DNA of 64,000 nucleotides from CBDCVA01 sp965222935 [NCBI: Candidatus Latescibacterota bacterium] (GTDB lineage Bacteria > Latescibacterota > CBDCVA01): the NCBI GenBank assembly GCA_965222935.1, contig CBDCVA010000001.1, forward strand, positions 620,001 through 684,000, in the 5' to 3' direction. Within the stretch, counting starts at the first letter, position 1. Every line of letters starts with the position of its first letter. The position numbers were made by a program, and so were the translations under genes. The notes under the pieces were generated by a model. That model saw only the letters and a program-made list of their open reading frames with translations, did no database searches and had not been told where the DNA came from. Shown piece by piece: positions 33,612 through 44,299 of this stretch.

Positions 33612-36086
33612 GTGGACAACCGATTTACTGAACGGGTCAAGAAGGTGATCCAGTTGGCACGGCAAGAATCGGCTCGCCTGGGTCACGATTACATCGGAAC
33701 CGAGCACCTGTTGCTGGGAATTGTCCGGCAAGGCGAGGGTGTAGCGGTCACCGTCCTGGTCAACCTGGGGTTGAACTTGGAGACGTTGCGCCAGTCGATC
33801 GAGGACGCCGTTCAATCAACGGGCAGCTCGACGGCGACGGCAGGCGAGGTCCCCTTTACGCCTCTGGCGAGACAGATCCTGGAGGTTGCCGCTGAAGAGG
33901 CGAAGGAGACGAAGACCGAGTACGTCGGCACTGAACACATTCTCCTGGCGCTGGTCAAAGATAAGAACGGTGTGGCGGCCCAGATCTTGGCAGCTTTCGG
34001 CGTGGACTACCGGGCGGTCAAGGCGGAAGTGAACGCGGTGCTTTCGGGCAAGAGCCGCGGCCGTAAGGAAAAGGAAAAGTCGAAGACGCCGTACCTGGAT
34101 CACTTCGGTCGGGACCTGACGGAACTGGCACGCGAGGGCAAGCTGGATCCGACGATCGGACGCGAGAGGGAGATCGAACGGGTCAGCCAGATCCTATCGC
34201 GGCGCAAGAAGAATAACCCGGTCCTGATCGGCGAGCCGGGCGTGGGCAAGACGGCCATCGTTGAGGGTCTGGCGCAGCGGATCGTCGAACGGAAGGTGCC
34301 CGAGGTTCTCGAAGGCAAGCGGATCGTGACGCTGGACATCGGTGCTATCGTCGCGGGCACGAAGTATCGAGGCCAGTTCGAGGAGCGCATCAAGACGGTG
34401 ATGAACGAGTTGCAGCAGAGCCAACAAGAGGTCATCATCTTCATTGATGAGTTGCATACGATCGTCGGCGCGGGTTCGGCTGAGGGCACGCTGGACGCCT
34501 CGAATATGTTCAAGCCTGCACTCGGCCGGGGTGAGCTCCAGTGCATCGGTGCGACGACGATGGACGAGTATCGCAAGTACATTGAGAAGGATGGCGCACT
34601 CGAGCGACGCTTCCAGACCATCATCGTCGAGCCGCCCGCGGTAGAGGATACCATCGAGATCCTCCGTGGCCTCAAGAGCCGCTATGAGGAGCACCATAGG
34701 GTGAAGATTTCCGAGGCGGCCGTCGAGGCCGCGGCCAGGTTGGCTGACCGCTACATTTCCGACCGCTACCTGCCCGATAAGGCCATCGATGTCATCGACG
34801 AGACGGGCGCACGCGTGCGGCTGGCCAACATGACGGTGCCGCCGGAGATCAAGGACCAGGAGCGAGCCATCGAGGAGATTCAGCTCAAGAAGAACGAGGC
34901 GGTCAAGGGGCAAGACTACGAGCTGGCGGCCCAGCTACGTGACAAGGAGAAGCAGTTCAAGCGCGAGCTCGACGAGGCACGCCATAAGTGGGAGGAGGAG
35001 GTCAAGCGGGAGACCGTCGAGGTGGGCGAAGACGAAGTTGAAGAGGTCGTCAGCAGCATGACGGGCATACCCATCTTCCGGCTGGCGCGGAGCGAATCCG
35101 AGAAGCTCCTGGAGATGGACAAAGAGCTCGGCAAGCAGGTCATAGGTCAGGACGAGGGCATCGGCGCGCTCTCCCGCGCGATTCGGCGCACCCGCGCCGG
35201 CCTCAAAGACCCGCGCAGACCGATCGGCAGCTTCATCTTCTTGGGACCTTCCGGCTGCGGCAAGACGCACATGGCGCGCGAGTTGGCGGCATACTTGTTC
35301 GAGGATCGGGATGCTCTGGTGAAGGTGGACATGTCCGAGTACATGGAGCGGTTCGCCGTCAGCCGGCTGGTGGGCGCGCCCCCGGGTTACATCGGCTACG
35401 ACGAAGGTGGCCAGATCACCGAGCGAGTGCGGCGCAGGCCATACAGTGTGGTGTTGCTGGACGAGATCGAGAAAGCGCATCCGGACGTCTTCAACATTCT
35501 GCTCCAGGTTCTGGATGAGGGCATTCTGACCGACAGCATGGGCCGCAAGGTGGACTTTCGCAATACGATCGTGATTATGACGTCGAACCTGGGAACGCGC
35601 GATATCAGCAAGGGCAGCTCCCTGGGTTTCCATCCCGCTGACGAGCAGACGCTCCTAGATCAGATGCAGGACAAGGTCCAGTCGGAAGTGAAGAAGGCAT
35701 TTACGCCGGAGTTCCTCAACCGGCTCGATGAGGTCATCGTTTTCAAGCCGCTGAGTAGAGAGGAAATCGTCAAGGTCGTCGATTTACAGTTGGACGAGGT
35801 GCGGGAGCGGCTGAAAGGGCGCAACCTTGAGTTGGATCTCACCTCGGGAGCGAAGAGCTTCCTGGCCGAGAAGGGGTTCGATCCAGTGCTCGGCGCCCGC
35901 CCGATGAAACGGACGATCCAGCGATTAGTGGAAGATCCGCTATCGGAGGAAATCCTGGCGGAGAAGTTCGGGGCGGGGGAGAAGGTGGTTTGCTACCGCA
36001 AGGGCGATGGGGTCGCGTTTAAGAGGGGAAGCAAGGACGACGAGTCGGAGGAGTCGATCGAGTTGGAGGCGGAGACCGTCAGCTAG
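33612..36086 (+). CDS. clpC: ATP-dependent Clp protease ATP-binding subunit ClpC
   Basis: An 824-residue Hsp100 unfoldase. The N-domain contains two repeats ([19 protein letters not shown] and [12 protein letters not shown]). AAA1 has [19 protein letters not shown] and pore loop [12 protein letters not shown]. The middle domain has a UVR-like [19 protein letters not shown], which marks it as ClpC rather than ClpB. AAA2 has [15 protein letters not shown] and pore loop [13 protein letters not shown]. It unfolds arginine-phosphorylated proteins for ClpP. GTG 33612 gives the standard N-terminus. The 158-nt gap before it contains an AT-rich stretch (TTATATTGTATT at about 33478) that might hold a separate promoter. 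Confidence 0.96.
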   Translation: MDNRFTERVKKVIQLARQESARLGHDYIGTEHLLLGIVRQGEGVAVTVLVNLGLNLETLRQSIEDAVQSTGSSTATAGEVPFTPLARQILEVAAEEAKETKTEYVGTEHILLALVKDKNGVAAQILAAFGVDYRAVKAEVNAVLSGKSRGRKEKEKSKTPYLDHFGRDLTELAREGKLDPTIGREREIERVSQILSRRKKNNPVLIGEPGVGKTAIVEGLAQRIVERKVPEVLEGKRIVTLDIGAIVAGTKYRGQFEERIKTVMNELQQSQQEVIIFIDELHTIVGAGSAEGTLDASNMFKPALGRGELQCIGATTMDEYRKYIEKDGALERRFQTIIVEPPAVEDTIEILRGLKSRYEEHHRVKISEAAVEAAARLADRYISDRYLPDKAIDVIDETGARVRLANMTVPPEIKDQERAIEEIQLKKNEAVKGQDYELAAQLRDKEKQFKRELDEARHKWEEEVKRETVEVGEDEVEEVVSSMTGIPIFRLARSESEKLLEMDKELGKQVIGQDEGIGALSRAIRRTRAGLKDPRRPIGSFIFLGPSGCGKTHMARELAAYLFEDRDALVKVDMSEYMERFAVSRLVGAPPGYIGYDEGGQITERVRRRPYSVVLLDEIEKAHPDVFNILLQVLDEGILTDSMGRKVDFRNTIVIMTSNLGTRDISKGSSLGFHPADEQTLLDQMQDKVQSEVKKAFTPEFLNRLDEVIVFKPLSREEIVKVVDLQLDEVRERLKGRNLELDLTSGAKSFLAEKGFDPVLGARPMKRTIQRLVEDPLSEEILAEKFGAGEKVVCYRKGDGVAFKRGSKDDESEESIELEAETVS

Positions 36087-36209
36087 CGGTTCGGCCTAGA
36101 AGTCGCCGCGGCCCCTTTTCGGCCCCCGGTGCCTTGATGGTGGCACGGGGAGGTAGAGTGACTTCTCTTATATATGCGGTGAACAACCTCCCGGTCAGGC
36201 TGAACACTC

Positions 36210-39200
36210 ATGACACGGAAGCGATGGACTGCGATCATCGTCGTTGCCGCCGTGTGCTGCCTGCCCGCGTTTTACCTGCTCTCCCGTCCGGCGCTGCAGG
36301 CTGCAGGCGAGGCCGCTCTACGCCACGCGCGCATCGCACTCGGTAATCGACTGACCGTCGGGCGACTCGGTGTCGGCTTCCGGACGGTCCATCTGCGGGA
36401 CGTGCGCTACCAGGACGACCGCCTCGTCTGCGAGGCACCGGACGTCCGCATCCGCTATAGTCTCCTACGGCTTCTAATCAGCCGCCTCAATCAGCCCGTT
36501 CGGGCCGTGCGCGGCGTTCATGTCGAACGTCCCACCGTAACGTTGCGTCATAGGAAATCGCAGCCCGGTTCGCGACCGGACACGGCGGGGCGAGCACGCC
36601 CTAGCTTACCACCGCTGCAACATCTCACATTCACGGATGGGACGCTATCGGCGGAGCGCGCGACGGGCCAGCCCATTGAACTGACCGCCCTTGAAGGCGA
36701 GATCACATTGCTCGAAGGCGGCCGCTTGATCGTCAGCGCGGACGGGCAGGTCGGCCCGGAGGTGGCGAGCTTCCGGGTCCTGGGGGATCTCGCGGTCGGC
36801 ACTTGGACGGGCAACGCCTCGGTGGAGCTGCGCGTATCCGACCTGGCGAGCATCCCTCCTGCGTGGCTACCCGGCCGTATGAAGCTGCGTTCCGGCGAGG
36901 CGCGCGTCTCGCTTCTTTTCCCGAACCTGACCGAGTGGCCCGAGGGAACGCTGGAGGTGGCGGGAGCGGCCCTGGACATCTCAGGTGGCGCCGCCCCCGT
37001 GCGCGACCTGTCGCTCGCCGCTCGCCTCGAAGGGGATCGGATGGCCATCGAGGCCTGCGAGGGTCGGGCCTGGGAGGTGCCGTTTACGATGGGTGGTGCG
37101 GTAACTCTCAGCCGCGATCCGTCGCTGGCGCTTACCATCACGACGCCCAGCATCGACCTAGGGACGCACCTGTCTCCGTTAACCGCAAAGTCGGGTCGTG
37201 TCATAGGAACGGGCGCTGCGGTCATCAATGTGAGCGGGCCCATCCGCGATCCTGATGTCCACGGCACGTTCCTGGCGGGGCATGTATCCTGGGGGCGGTT
37301 GGTCGTGACGGATGTAGCGATGGACCTGGGTTACGAGGATGGGTTGATCGAGTTGACCAAGTTGAGGGCAACCGCTGGTCGGTCGGAGTTAGTCGGGACT
37401 GGAGAGGTGGACCTGAGGGCTCTGCCCGCGACGTTTGACTTGACCCTGGACGCCCAAGCGCTTCGGATCGAGGATGTGGCCGCGGCCGTGGGTAGTGCGC
37501 CGATTTCTGGCATCGCTCAGGCGACATGCCGGGTCACAGGGACACCCTCGGCTCCCAGGATACACGTGACGGTGGCGGAGGCAGACCTGGACGCTGGTAC
37601 TGTTCAGCTCGGGAGATGGAAAGGCGATATTACCTTTACCGAAGGGGATATGACGCTTTCGTTGAAGGGTCCCAAGATGGCCATCTCCGGTCGCATCCAG
37701 GCGCCTTTCGCAACCGCGGACCTCGCTCTCGATGTGGACCTAGCCGCCTTGCAGTTGCCGGGCCAGTTTACGGCGAGGGGAGCATTCCACGTCATAGGGA
37801 CACCCGCGGTCTTCGAGGCGCAGGGACAGATTGGGATCGCACGGCATGGGAAGGCCTGGCAACGGCTGGTCACACGCATTGAGGCTACGCGGACGGGGGA
37901 TGATCTCACGTATACGCTCGAGGGCCTGCCGGACCCCAAGTCTGCGCCGTTGGTGAGCGACCTGGTGGTCCATGGCGAGGGTCATCTGCGCGGCGCGCAC
38001 GTCCTCAACCTGGAGGGCCTTGGCGGCGCACTGACGCTGGATGTGCGGGTGGCTCCTGACGCAGAGCGGACTCTAGGAGGGGCGCTTAGAATCAGGGATC
38101 TCGTCGCAGCCCGGCTTCCAAGCCCGCTCGACAATATGCCCTTCCTGCGCGGCTGCTCGCTGGATGGATCGGTCGAGATCGGAGGGCCGTTTTGGTCTCC
38201 AACCGCCCAGGGCACGCTCGACCTGCACGGTGCCGGCGAATCGGGGCTCACTGGGCGAGCAGCGATAGACTACGGGCCGGATGGCTGGTTGGCGGATCTC
38301 GACCTGCGCGAAGACGCGGACGAGATCGTCACCGCCCGAGGCAGCGGCAGGCCGGGGAAACCAATCGAGCTCGAGCTGTCCGGAGCGACGCGTCTGGCGG
38401 AGACGTTCTTGGGGCCTTTGGGCTTTTTTCGACCGGATCAACTCACCGGGGCGCTTAGCTACACGGGGCAGGTCCGCGAGAGCCCCAAGGGCCGCCGGCT
38501 CGAGGCATCGATACTGCTCACAGACGGGGAAGCCTTTGGTGTGCCATTTGACAGCCTGAGAACGGAGCTAGCGTTTGATGGTCGCGAGGTGAGCTTGCAC
38601 TCGGCTCGGCTGGCGCATGGAACGACCTACCGTGGGTGGGCTGCTGGATCTATTCCGATGGCGGCGGCCGCGGACGGCCTGCGTGAGATGGACGTGCAAG
38701 TGGAGCTCGAGGGCGACGTGCTCTCGCTGGTGCCGCGCTATCTTGGGCTCGTTCGCAAGGCCAATGGACAGGGCGTCGCGCGGCTGCGTATGGCCGGGAC
38801 CTACCGAGCGCCGGTGGTAGGCGACTTCGAGGCGGCGTTCGAAGGAGGCCGCCTATGGCTCTACGGCCTTGCCGACGAGCTCCAAGGCGTGCGGGGACGT
38901 TTGTTCGTTGAGAAGGGGACGCGCCGGCTACGGCTAGAGGGTGTCGAAGGGCGCCTCAGAGGCAAACAGGTGACGTTGATCAATGGGACGCCCGGGCAAG
39001 ACGGGTTCGCCCAGGTATCCGAGCCCATGATAGCCGAGGGATTGGGGTTGCTGGTCGGTGCTCTAGGTCTGGAGACGGAACGCGATGGCGTGCGGCTGCG
39101 TGTACCCGCAATGATGGAGCGCGGCGGCGTCGCGACGATCCGTCTACGTGGGAAGCAGCGGGGTGAACGGCTCACCATCGGTGGCCCCGCAGAGGCGCCG

Positions 39201-40226
39201 GTCGTGCGCGGGGTGATCGTGCTCTCGGACACACGGGTGACCTATCCGTTCCGCGAGACAGGCGAGGGCGATGATGATCCGTTGCGTGATGTACAGTGGG
39301 ACCTTGACGTGGTCGTCGCCGAGAACGTATGGTACGTTTTTGATGGGGAGTTCAAGCTGGGCAAGGTGGCTGGTACGAATGTGGCGAGCATGAACGCCAA
39401 GATCCTGGAGGGGACCACGTTGCGGCTCCGCGGCTCCGAGACCAAGGGGGATTTCTGGGCCGCCGGATCGGTCGAGGCGCGTCAAGGCCGTGTAAGCAGT
39501 TTGGGTATGGACTTCGACATCGAGCACTGCGGTGTGAACCTTGACAGCAAGTTCGGCGCCGAAGCGATGATTTACGGCCGTGCCCGGAAAACCGTGGATG
39601 TGGAGGGCGGCTTCGACGAAGAGATCCGATTGGTGTTGTACGGGATAGACGAGCGGACCGGTGCGCGGGCGGACCGCGTTCGGTGGTCAGAAGCGCAGCT
39701 AGACTTGGTGTCGGACAATCCGTTGCTCAATAATAGCCGAGACAGGGTGCTAGCGCAATTGGGGCTGACCGATGGACTTTACGTGGACGTGGCAAAGCAT
39801 GCCCTGGTCGATGGCACGGAAAGCTATCTTCTGGGGCCACTGTTGTTCCGCCCCTTCGAACGACGCATGAAGCGCGCCCTGGGCCTGGATGTCATCCGGT
39901 TCTCGCCGATGTTCGCGCGCAACCTCCTCTTCAGTGGAACCACCAGTCCCGCGGGGCTGGACGATGGCACGTCTGAACTGGCGCTGCTACAGGGCTCGCG
40001 GTTGACGGTAGGCGAGCATTTGAGCCGAAATTTTCTGGTGTCGTATACGAGCCAGTTGGAAGCCGGGTTAGATCAGTTCCAGCGGAACGCCATAGGACTG
40101 CGCCATCTGTTCGGCCTTCAGTACTTTATGCGGCGAGGCACGCGGTTTGAGTTTGAACTGGAGAGGAGCGGGCTTTACGACCATGATGACAAGCTCTTCC
40201 GCATTCTCCACTCCTTCCCGTTCTGA
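36210..40226 (+). CDS. tamB: TamB/AsmA-like envelope protein (DUF490)
   Basis: A 1338-residue protein with an N-terminal signal anchor (AIIVVAAVCCLPAFYLLS) and a long repetitive beta-rich body typical of TamB and AsmA-like proteins, which form a hydrophobic groove spanning the periplasm and move phospholipids or help barrel assembly. The last 300 residues carry the DUF490 features (VSSLGMDFDIEHCGVNLD and LLRPF-type end segments, closing with LRHLFGLQYFMRRGTRFEFELE). It is directly upstream of bamA with an 10-nt gap, the usual tamB-omp85 pairing. An AT-rich sequence (CTTATATATG) about 36 nt before the start may be part of a promoter. Confidence 0.88.
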   Translation: MTRKRWTAIIVVAAVCCLPAFYLLSRPALQAAGEAALRHARIALGNRLTVGRLGVGFRTVHLRDVRYQDDRLVCEAPDVRIRYSLLRLLISRLNQPVRAVRGVHVERPTVTLRHRKSQPGSRPDTAGRARPSLPPLQHLTFTDGTLSAERATGQPIELTALEGEITLLEGGRLIVSADGQVGPEVASFRVLGDLAVGTWTGNASVELRVSDLASIPPAWLPGRMKLRSGEARVSLLFPNLTEWPEGTLEVAGAALDISGGAAPVRDLSLAARLEGDRMAIEACEGRAWEVPFTMGGAVTLSRDPSLALTITTPSIDLGTHLSPLTAKSGRVIGTGAAVINVSGPIRDPDVHGTFLAGHVSWGRLVVTDVAMDLGYEDGLIELTKLRATAGRSELVGTGEVDLRALPATFDLTLDAQALRIEDVAAAVGSAPISGIAQATCRVTGTPSAPRIHVTVAEADLDAGTVQLGRWKGDITFTEGDMTLSLKGPKMAISGRIQAPFATADLALDVDLAALQLPGQFTARGAFHVIGTPAVFEAQGQIGIARHGKAWQRLVTRIEATRTGDDLTYTLEGLPDPKSAPLVSDLVVHGEGHLRGAHVLNLEGLGGALTLDVRVAPDAERTLGGALRIRDLVAARLPSPLDNMPFLRGCSLDGSVEIGGPFWSPTAQGTLDLHGAGESGLTGRAAIDYGPDGWLADLDLREDADEIVTARGSGRPGKPIELELSGATRLAETFLGPLGFFRPDQLTGALSYTGQVRESPKGRRLEASILLTDGEAFGVPFDSLRTELAFDGREVSLHSARLAHGTTYRGWAAGSIPMAAAADGLREMDVQVELEGDVLSLVPRYLGLVRKANGQGVARLRMAGTYRAPVVGDFEAAFEGGRLWLYGLADELQGVRGRLFVEKGTRRLRLEGVEGRLRGKQVTLINGTPGQDGFAQVSEPMIAEGLGLLVGALGLETERDGVRLRVPAMMERGGVATIRLRGKQRGERLTIGGPAEAPVVRGVIVLSDTRVTYPFRETGEGDDDPLRDVQWDLDVVVAENVWYVFDGEFKLGKVAGTNVASMNAKILEGTTLRLRGSETKGDFWAAGSVEARQGRVSSLGMDFDIEHCGVNLDSKFGAEAMIYGRARKTVDVEGGFDEEIRLVLYGIDERTGARADRVRWSEAQLDLVSDNPLLNNSRDRVLAQLGLTDGLYVDVAKHALVDGTESYLLGPLLFRPFERRMKRALGLDVIRFSPMFARNLLFSGTTSPAGLDDGTSELALLQGSRLTVGEHLSRNFLVSYTSQLEAGLDQFQRNAIGLRHLFGLQYFMRRGTRFEFELERSGLYDHDDKLFRILHSFPF

Positions 40227-40236
40227 GGCTCGGGAC

Positions 40237-42546
40237 ATGGGGTGTAGTGCGGTCCTGAGGCCGCTGGGATGGGTTGCCCTTCTATCATGGGTGCTTGCCC
40301 TTGCCCTGCCGGTTCGCGCCCAGGAAGTGCATATCGCCGATGTGACCATCGTGGGCAACGAACGCTCTGACGAGGCGCTTATCCGCGAGGTATCGGGCCT
40401 TACGGTCGGTGAACGCATCGTCGTCGAGCGATTTACCGACTCGGTTGCCGATGCGGTCAGTCATCTCTATAAGCTGGGCATCTTCAGTGACGTGCGGGTG
40501 GTATTGCGAGACCGGACGGTGACGGACGTGTATCTGGAGATCCAGGTGGACGAGTTGCCATCGCTGGAGGCGATCACGTTCTCGGGCAACGATGAGTTCA
40601 AGACGGATACGCTGCGCGACGTGGTCGGCTTCGTGCGTGGCCAGGCGGTGGGTCCGCGCGACATCCATAAGGCGACGAGAAGGCTCCTGGACAAGTACGA
40701 AGAGGAGGGGTATCTACTGGCAGAGGCACGGGCGGAGACGCCGGCAACGGCTATCCCTGGGCGTGTCGAGCTGCACTTCGACCTCGAGGAAGGTAGGAAG
40801 GTACAGGTCAAGCGAATCACCTTTGTGGGCAATGCGGCGGTGGACGACGATGCGATCAAGAAGTCTATGGAGACCAAGGAGGATCGCTGGTATCGGAGCG
40901 GCGATTTCAAGCGCGAAATGTTCGAGGAAGACAAGCAACGAATCGCCTACCTGTACCGTACGCGGGGCTACCGGGACGGGCGCGTGGTCCGCGACTCACT
41001 CGCCTTCGGTGACGACAAGGCGAGTCTGTATCTGACGCTCTTCGTGGACGAGGGTCAACCCTTCGACTTCGGCGACGTCACTTGGGATGGGAATACCCAA
41101 TTGTCGGACATCGAAGTCGAGGAAATGATGTTGATTCAGCCGGGCGAGTTGTTCAACCAGGAGCTGCTGGAAGAGACGTATCAGAACCTGTTGTTCGGCT
41201 ATCAGGAGAAAGGATACCTGGCGGCTGATGTGCGGGCATCGGAAATCCCGAGCGAGGGGACGGTCGGCATCCACTTTGAGATCGAGGAGGGGAGCATCTC
41301 GCGGATTCGTACCGTCAAGATCGTCGGCAACACCAGGACCAAGGAGCACGTGATCCGACGTGAACTGAGCGTACTCCCGGGGCAAACCTTCCGACGCGGG
41401 GACGTTGCCCGCAGCCAGCGTGACATCTTCATGCTCAACTTCTTCGCTGACGTCAAACCTCAGATCGAGCCGGTAGAGAACGGGGATGTGGACCTGAGTT
41501 TCGAGGTGACGGAAAAGCAGGTGGGCCAGGCCTCACTGGGCGCAGGTTACAGCGAGAGAGACAAGGCGGTTGGGACGGTCGCCCTGCTCCATCCCAATTT
41601 CCTGGGCAATGGCCAGCGTGTTGAGATGAACTGGGATTTCGGGTCGCGGCGGGAGACCTTACGCCTGGGACTCACCGAGCCGTGGCTGTTGGGGACGCCG
41701 ACCTCGGGCAGCTTCGAGTTGTTCCGTCAGACGCGGCAGTTCAGTTCACGCAATACTTTCGACGAGCGGCGCAAGGGCGGGTTCATTCGCATCGGAAAGC
41801 GGCTGGAGAAGCCGGATTTCTCGCGCCTGATCTTTCGTTACCGGTTCGAGGAGATCGAGTACCTCCGCTTCCCCGTGGGTTTCAGCAACCCCTTCGAGCT
41901 TCAAGAGGGCCGGCCACGGGCCACCAGCGCGGCTAGCACGACTTTCACGCGCGACTCGCGCGACTTCCCTCAGTTTCCGACACAGGGCTCGCAACTTTCC
42001 TATCTGTTCGAGCTAGCTGGGGGGCTTTTAGGCGGACACGAGCAGTACATCAAACATATCTTCGATGCTGAGATGTACATGCCGGCTGTGGGAAAGGCGG
42101 TGTTCCTGATGCGAGGCCGCTCGGGTCTCATTACGAGCTATGGGGACGGGGATCGCGTGCCGCTGAGCGAGCGGTTCACGCCCGGGGGCGTGAGCTTTGA
42201 CGGCACGATCCGGGGCTACGCCGATCGCTCGGTAGGGCCGTTTCAGCAGGGCTTGGAGATTGGCGGTGAGACGATGGTGGTGGGGTCGGTGGAGTTGCGT
42301 TTTCCGCTCGTGCAAAATACTGCTTATGGGCTTCTCTTTGCGGATGCCGGCAACGCGTGGCTGCGCGTCCGTGACACCGACCCGTTCGACCTCAAGCGTT
42401 CTCTCGGGCTCGGTGTGCGGGTCGCCACGCCCATCCTGGGTCTGATCGGGTTCGACTTCGGCTACGGCTTCGATAACGTGGATGCGGAGGATGTACGCAA
42501 AGGGCGGTGGCGGAGCCACTTCCAGTTCGGCCTGCTAGGCTTCTAG
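40237..42546 (+). CDS. bamA: Outer-membrane assembly factor BamA
   Basis: A 769-residue Omp85 protein with a signal peptide (PLGWVALLSWVLALALPVRA), five POTRA domains over about residues 25-420 (for example VHIADVTIVGNERSDEAL and ISRIRTVKIVGNTRTKEHVI) and a C-terminal 16-strand barrel with the lid-lock motif region VRGYADR-like IRGYADRSVGPF (loop 6) and final strand RSHFQFGLLGF. It is the core of the machine folding outer-membrane proteins. The frame is open to 40147 inside tamB, but ATG 40237 gives the signal peptide. skp follows after 44 nt. Confidence 0.95.
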   Translation: MGCSAVLRPLGWVALLSWVLALALPVRAQEVHIADVTIVGNERSDEALIREVSGLTVGERIVVERFTDSVADAVSHLYKLGIFSDVRVVLRDRTVTDVYLEIQVDELPSLEAITFSGNDEFKTDTLRDVVGFVRGQAVGPRDIHKATRRLLDKYEEEGYLLAEARAETPATAIPGRVELHFDLEEGRKVQVKRITFVGNAAVDDDAIKKSMETKEDRWYRSGDFKREMFEEDKQRIAYLYRTRGYRDGRVVRDSLAFGDDKASLYLTLFVDEGQPFDFGDVTWDGNTQLSDIEVEEMMLIQPGELFNQELLEETYQNLLFGYQEKGYLAADVRASEIPSEGTVGIHFEIEEGSISRIRTVKIVGNTRTKEHVIRRELSVLPGQTFRRGDVARSQRDIFMLNFFADVKPQIEPVENGDVDLSFEVTEKQVGQASLGAGYSERDKAVGTVALLHPNFLGNGQRVEMNWDFGSRRETLRLGLTEPWLLGTPTSGSFELFRQTRQFSSRNTFDERRKGGFIRIGKRLEKPDFSRLIFRYRFEEIEYLRFPVGFSNPFELQEGRPRATSAASTTFTRDSRDFPQFPTQGSQLSYLFELAGGLLGGHEQYIKHIFDAEMYMPAVGKAVFLMRGRSGLITSYGDGDRVPLSERFTPGGVSFDGTIRGYADRSVGPFQQGLEIGGETMVVGSVELRFPLVQNTAYGLLFADAGNAWLRVRDTDPFDLKRSLGLGVRVATPILGLIGFDFGYGFDNVDAEDVRKGRWRSHFQFGLLGF

Positions 42547-42590
42547 GCCGCAGTGCCGCTGGCATTGGCTGAACCATCTTGAAAGGGAGG

Positions 42591-43214
42591 ATGATCATAG
42601 GCGAGACATGGAAGTGCCAAGGGGCGTACTGGGTCATCGCTGCGGCTACGGCCTTGCTGTGGGCGGCGCCGGCGGCTGGAGAGGTAAAAATTGGCTACAT
42701 TGACTCGGGGCGCGTGCTGGCCAACTCGAGGATGTTCCAGCAGGCTCGTCAAGAACTGGAGCGGTACGAGGGATTGCTCAACCAGGAGGCGGAAGCCAAG
42801 CAGCGGGAGATTGAGGCGCTCAATGAGCAACTGGAAATCCAGCAGATTATGCTGACCGAGGAGCGCAAGGCGGAACTGGAAGAACAGATCCGCGCGAAAA
42901 TGGAGGATCTCCAGAGGTTTGTGAATGAGGTCGTTGCGCCTCGAGGGAAGCTTGTGCAAAAGAGTGCCGAACTCAACAAGCCCATCTTCGATAAGGTGCA
43001 GGCGATCCTGGATCGGCTCGGCGAGGAGGGAGGCTACGACCTGGTCTTCGATACGCTCGAAGGTAACATCGTCTTCGCGAAGCAGGAGTATGACCTCACC
43101 GATCGCGTCATTGATGAGCTCAGGAAGCAGGAAATGGAGTTGGGGCTGATCGAGGAAAGCGATACTACGGCCACAGCACAGCCGCCTGGGCTCACTGGTT
43201 CCGAAGCACCATGA
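42591..43214 (+). CDS. skp: OmpH/Skp family periplasmic chaperone
   Basis: A 207-residue exported protein with a signal peptide (VIAAATALLWAAPAAG) and KIGYIDSGRVLANSRMFQQA, the Skp opening, followed by long charged helices (about residues 45-130) that form the tentacles gripping unfolded barrels. It hands clients to BamA. Start choice is awkward: AAGGGAGG runs straight into ATG 42591, leaving almost no spacing, and TTG 42579 lies before it. It ends ATGATGA overlapping lpxD, so the bamA-skp-lpxD block is translationally coupled. Confidence 0.88.
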   Translation: MIIGETWKCQGAYWVIAAATALLWAAPAAGEVKIGYIDSGRVLANSRMFQQARQELERYEGLLNQEAEAKQREIEALNEQLEIQQIMLTEERKAELEEQIRAKMEDLQRFVNEVVAPRGKLVQKSAELNKPIFDKVQAILDRLGEEGGYDLVFDTLEGNIVFAKQEYDLTDRVIDELRKQEMELGLIEESDTTATAQPPGLTGSEAP

Positions 43215-44299
43215 TGAAGCCTGAGCTGCCCCCGCTGTGGCGCCTGCGGCCTCAGACGCTGACGCTAGCGCAGATCGCAGCCCGGGTCGGGGGAAGGCTG
43301 TGCGGTGACCCCAGCGCCACCATATCGGGCGTCGCCGGGATCACCGAGGCGAGCGAGGGTGACCTGACGTTCGTGGCTGACAGGCTGTACAAGCGCCACC
43401 TAGCGTCGACGCGAGCCACGGCCGTGCTCATGGCCGATGACCTATCTCGGCCAGACGGCGTCGCGGCGATCGTCACGCCCGATCCTTACCGCGCCTACCG
43501 TCAGGTACTCGAAGTCTTCGCGGGGCCTAGGTGGGCACCGCGCGGCATTGCGCCCAGTGCCTGGATCGACCCCACCGCTCGTCTGGCTCCGGACGTGCAG
43601 GTGGGGCCCAACGCCGTCATCGAGGGAGAGACCGCTGTCGGCGCAGGGTCGGTCATTGGTGCTGGAGCCGTCATCGGGCCGGGCACGCGGCTGGGTGCTC
43701 GCTGCACGATCTACCCCAACGTCACCATCTATGACGGCTGCATCCTAGGCGACGACGTGACCGTTCACGCGGGCGCGGTCATCGGACGCGACGGCTTCGG
43801 TTTCACCATAGATGAGGAGGGTTACCACCGCATCCCTCAACTAGGGACGGTGATCCTTGGGAATGGTGTGGAGATCGGGTCCAACGTGGTCGTGGACCGG
43901 GCGACAGTGGGAGTCACCCGCATCGGGATGGGCACGAAGATCGATAACCTGGTGCAGATCGCACATAACGTGACCATTGGCGAGCACTCGGCCATCGCCG
44001 GCCAGGCCGGGTTCTGCGGGAGCACGCGGATAGGACGATGGGTGCAGATCGGTGGACAGGCGGGCAGCGTCGGCCACGTTGAAATCGGCGATGGCGTGCG
44101 CGCAGGGGCACAGGCAGGGATCACGCGTTCGATCCCGGCAGGCCAGAGCGTGAGCGGGCATCCGGCGCGTGAACTCAAAGCGTGGGCGCGGATCGAGGCG
44201 GCGGTCTCGCGGCTACCGGCGCTGGTGCGGTCCGTCCGAGGTCTAACGCGTCGGCTTGAGACGGTTGAACGGGTGATGAGTTTGCGAGGAAAGGAATGA
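43211..44299 (+). CDS. lpxD: UDP-3-O-acylglucosamine N-acyltransferase
   Basis: Third lipid A enzyme, 362 residues. An N-terminal uridine-binding domain (LAQIAARVGGRLCGDPSATISG) precedes a left-handed beta-helix of hexapeptide repeats, with the catalytic histidine in VQIAHNVTIGEHSAIAGQ and GFCGSTRIG nearby. C-terminal helix LVRSVRGLTRRLETVER is typical. It overlaps skp by 4 nt, and lpxC-fabZ begins with another 4-nt overlap. Confidence 0.96.
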   Translation: MMKPELPPLWRLRPQTLTLAQIAARVGGRLCGDPSATISGVAGITEASEGDLTFVADRLYKRHLASTRATAVLMADDLSRPDGVAAIVTPDPYRAYRQVLEVFAGPRWAPRGIAPSAWIDPTARLAPDVQVGPNAVIEGETAVGAGSVIGAGAVIGPGTRLGARCTIYPNVTIYDGCILGDDVTVHAGAVIGRDGFGFTIDEEGYHRIPQLGTVILGNGVEIGSNVVVDRATVGVTRIGMGTKIDNLVQIAHNVTIGEHSAIAGQAGFCGSTRIGRWVQIGGQAGSVGHVEIGDGVRAGAQAGITRSIPAGQSVSGHPARELKAWARIEAAVSRLPALVRSVRGLTRRLETVERVMSLRGKE

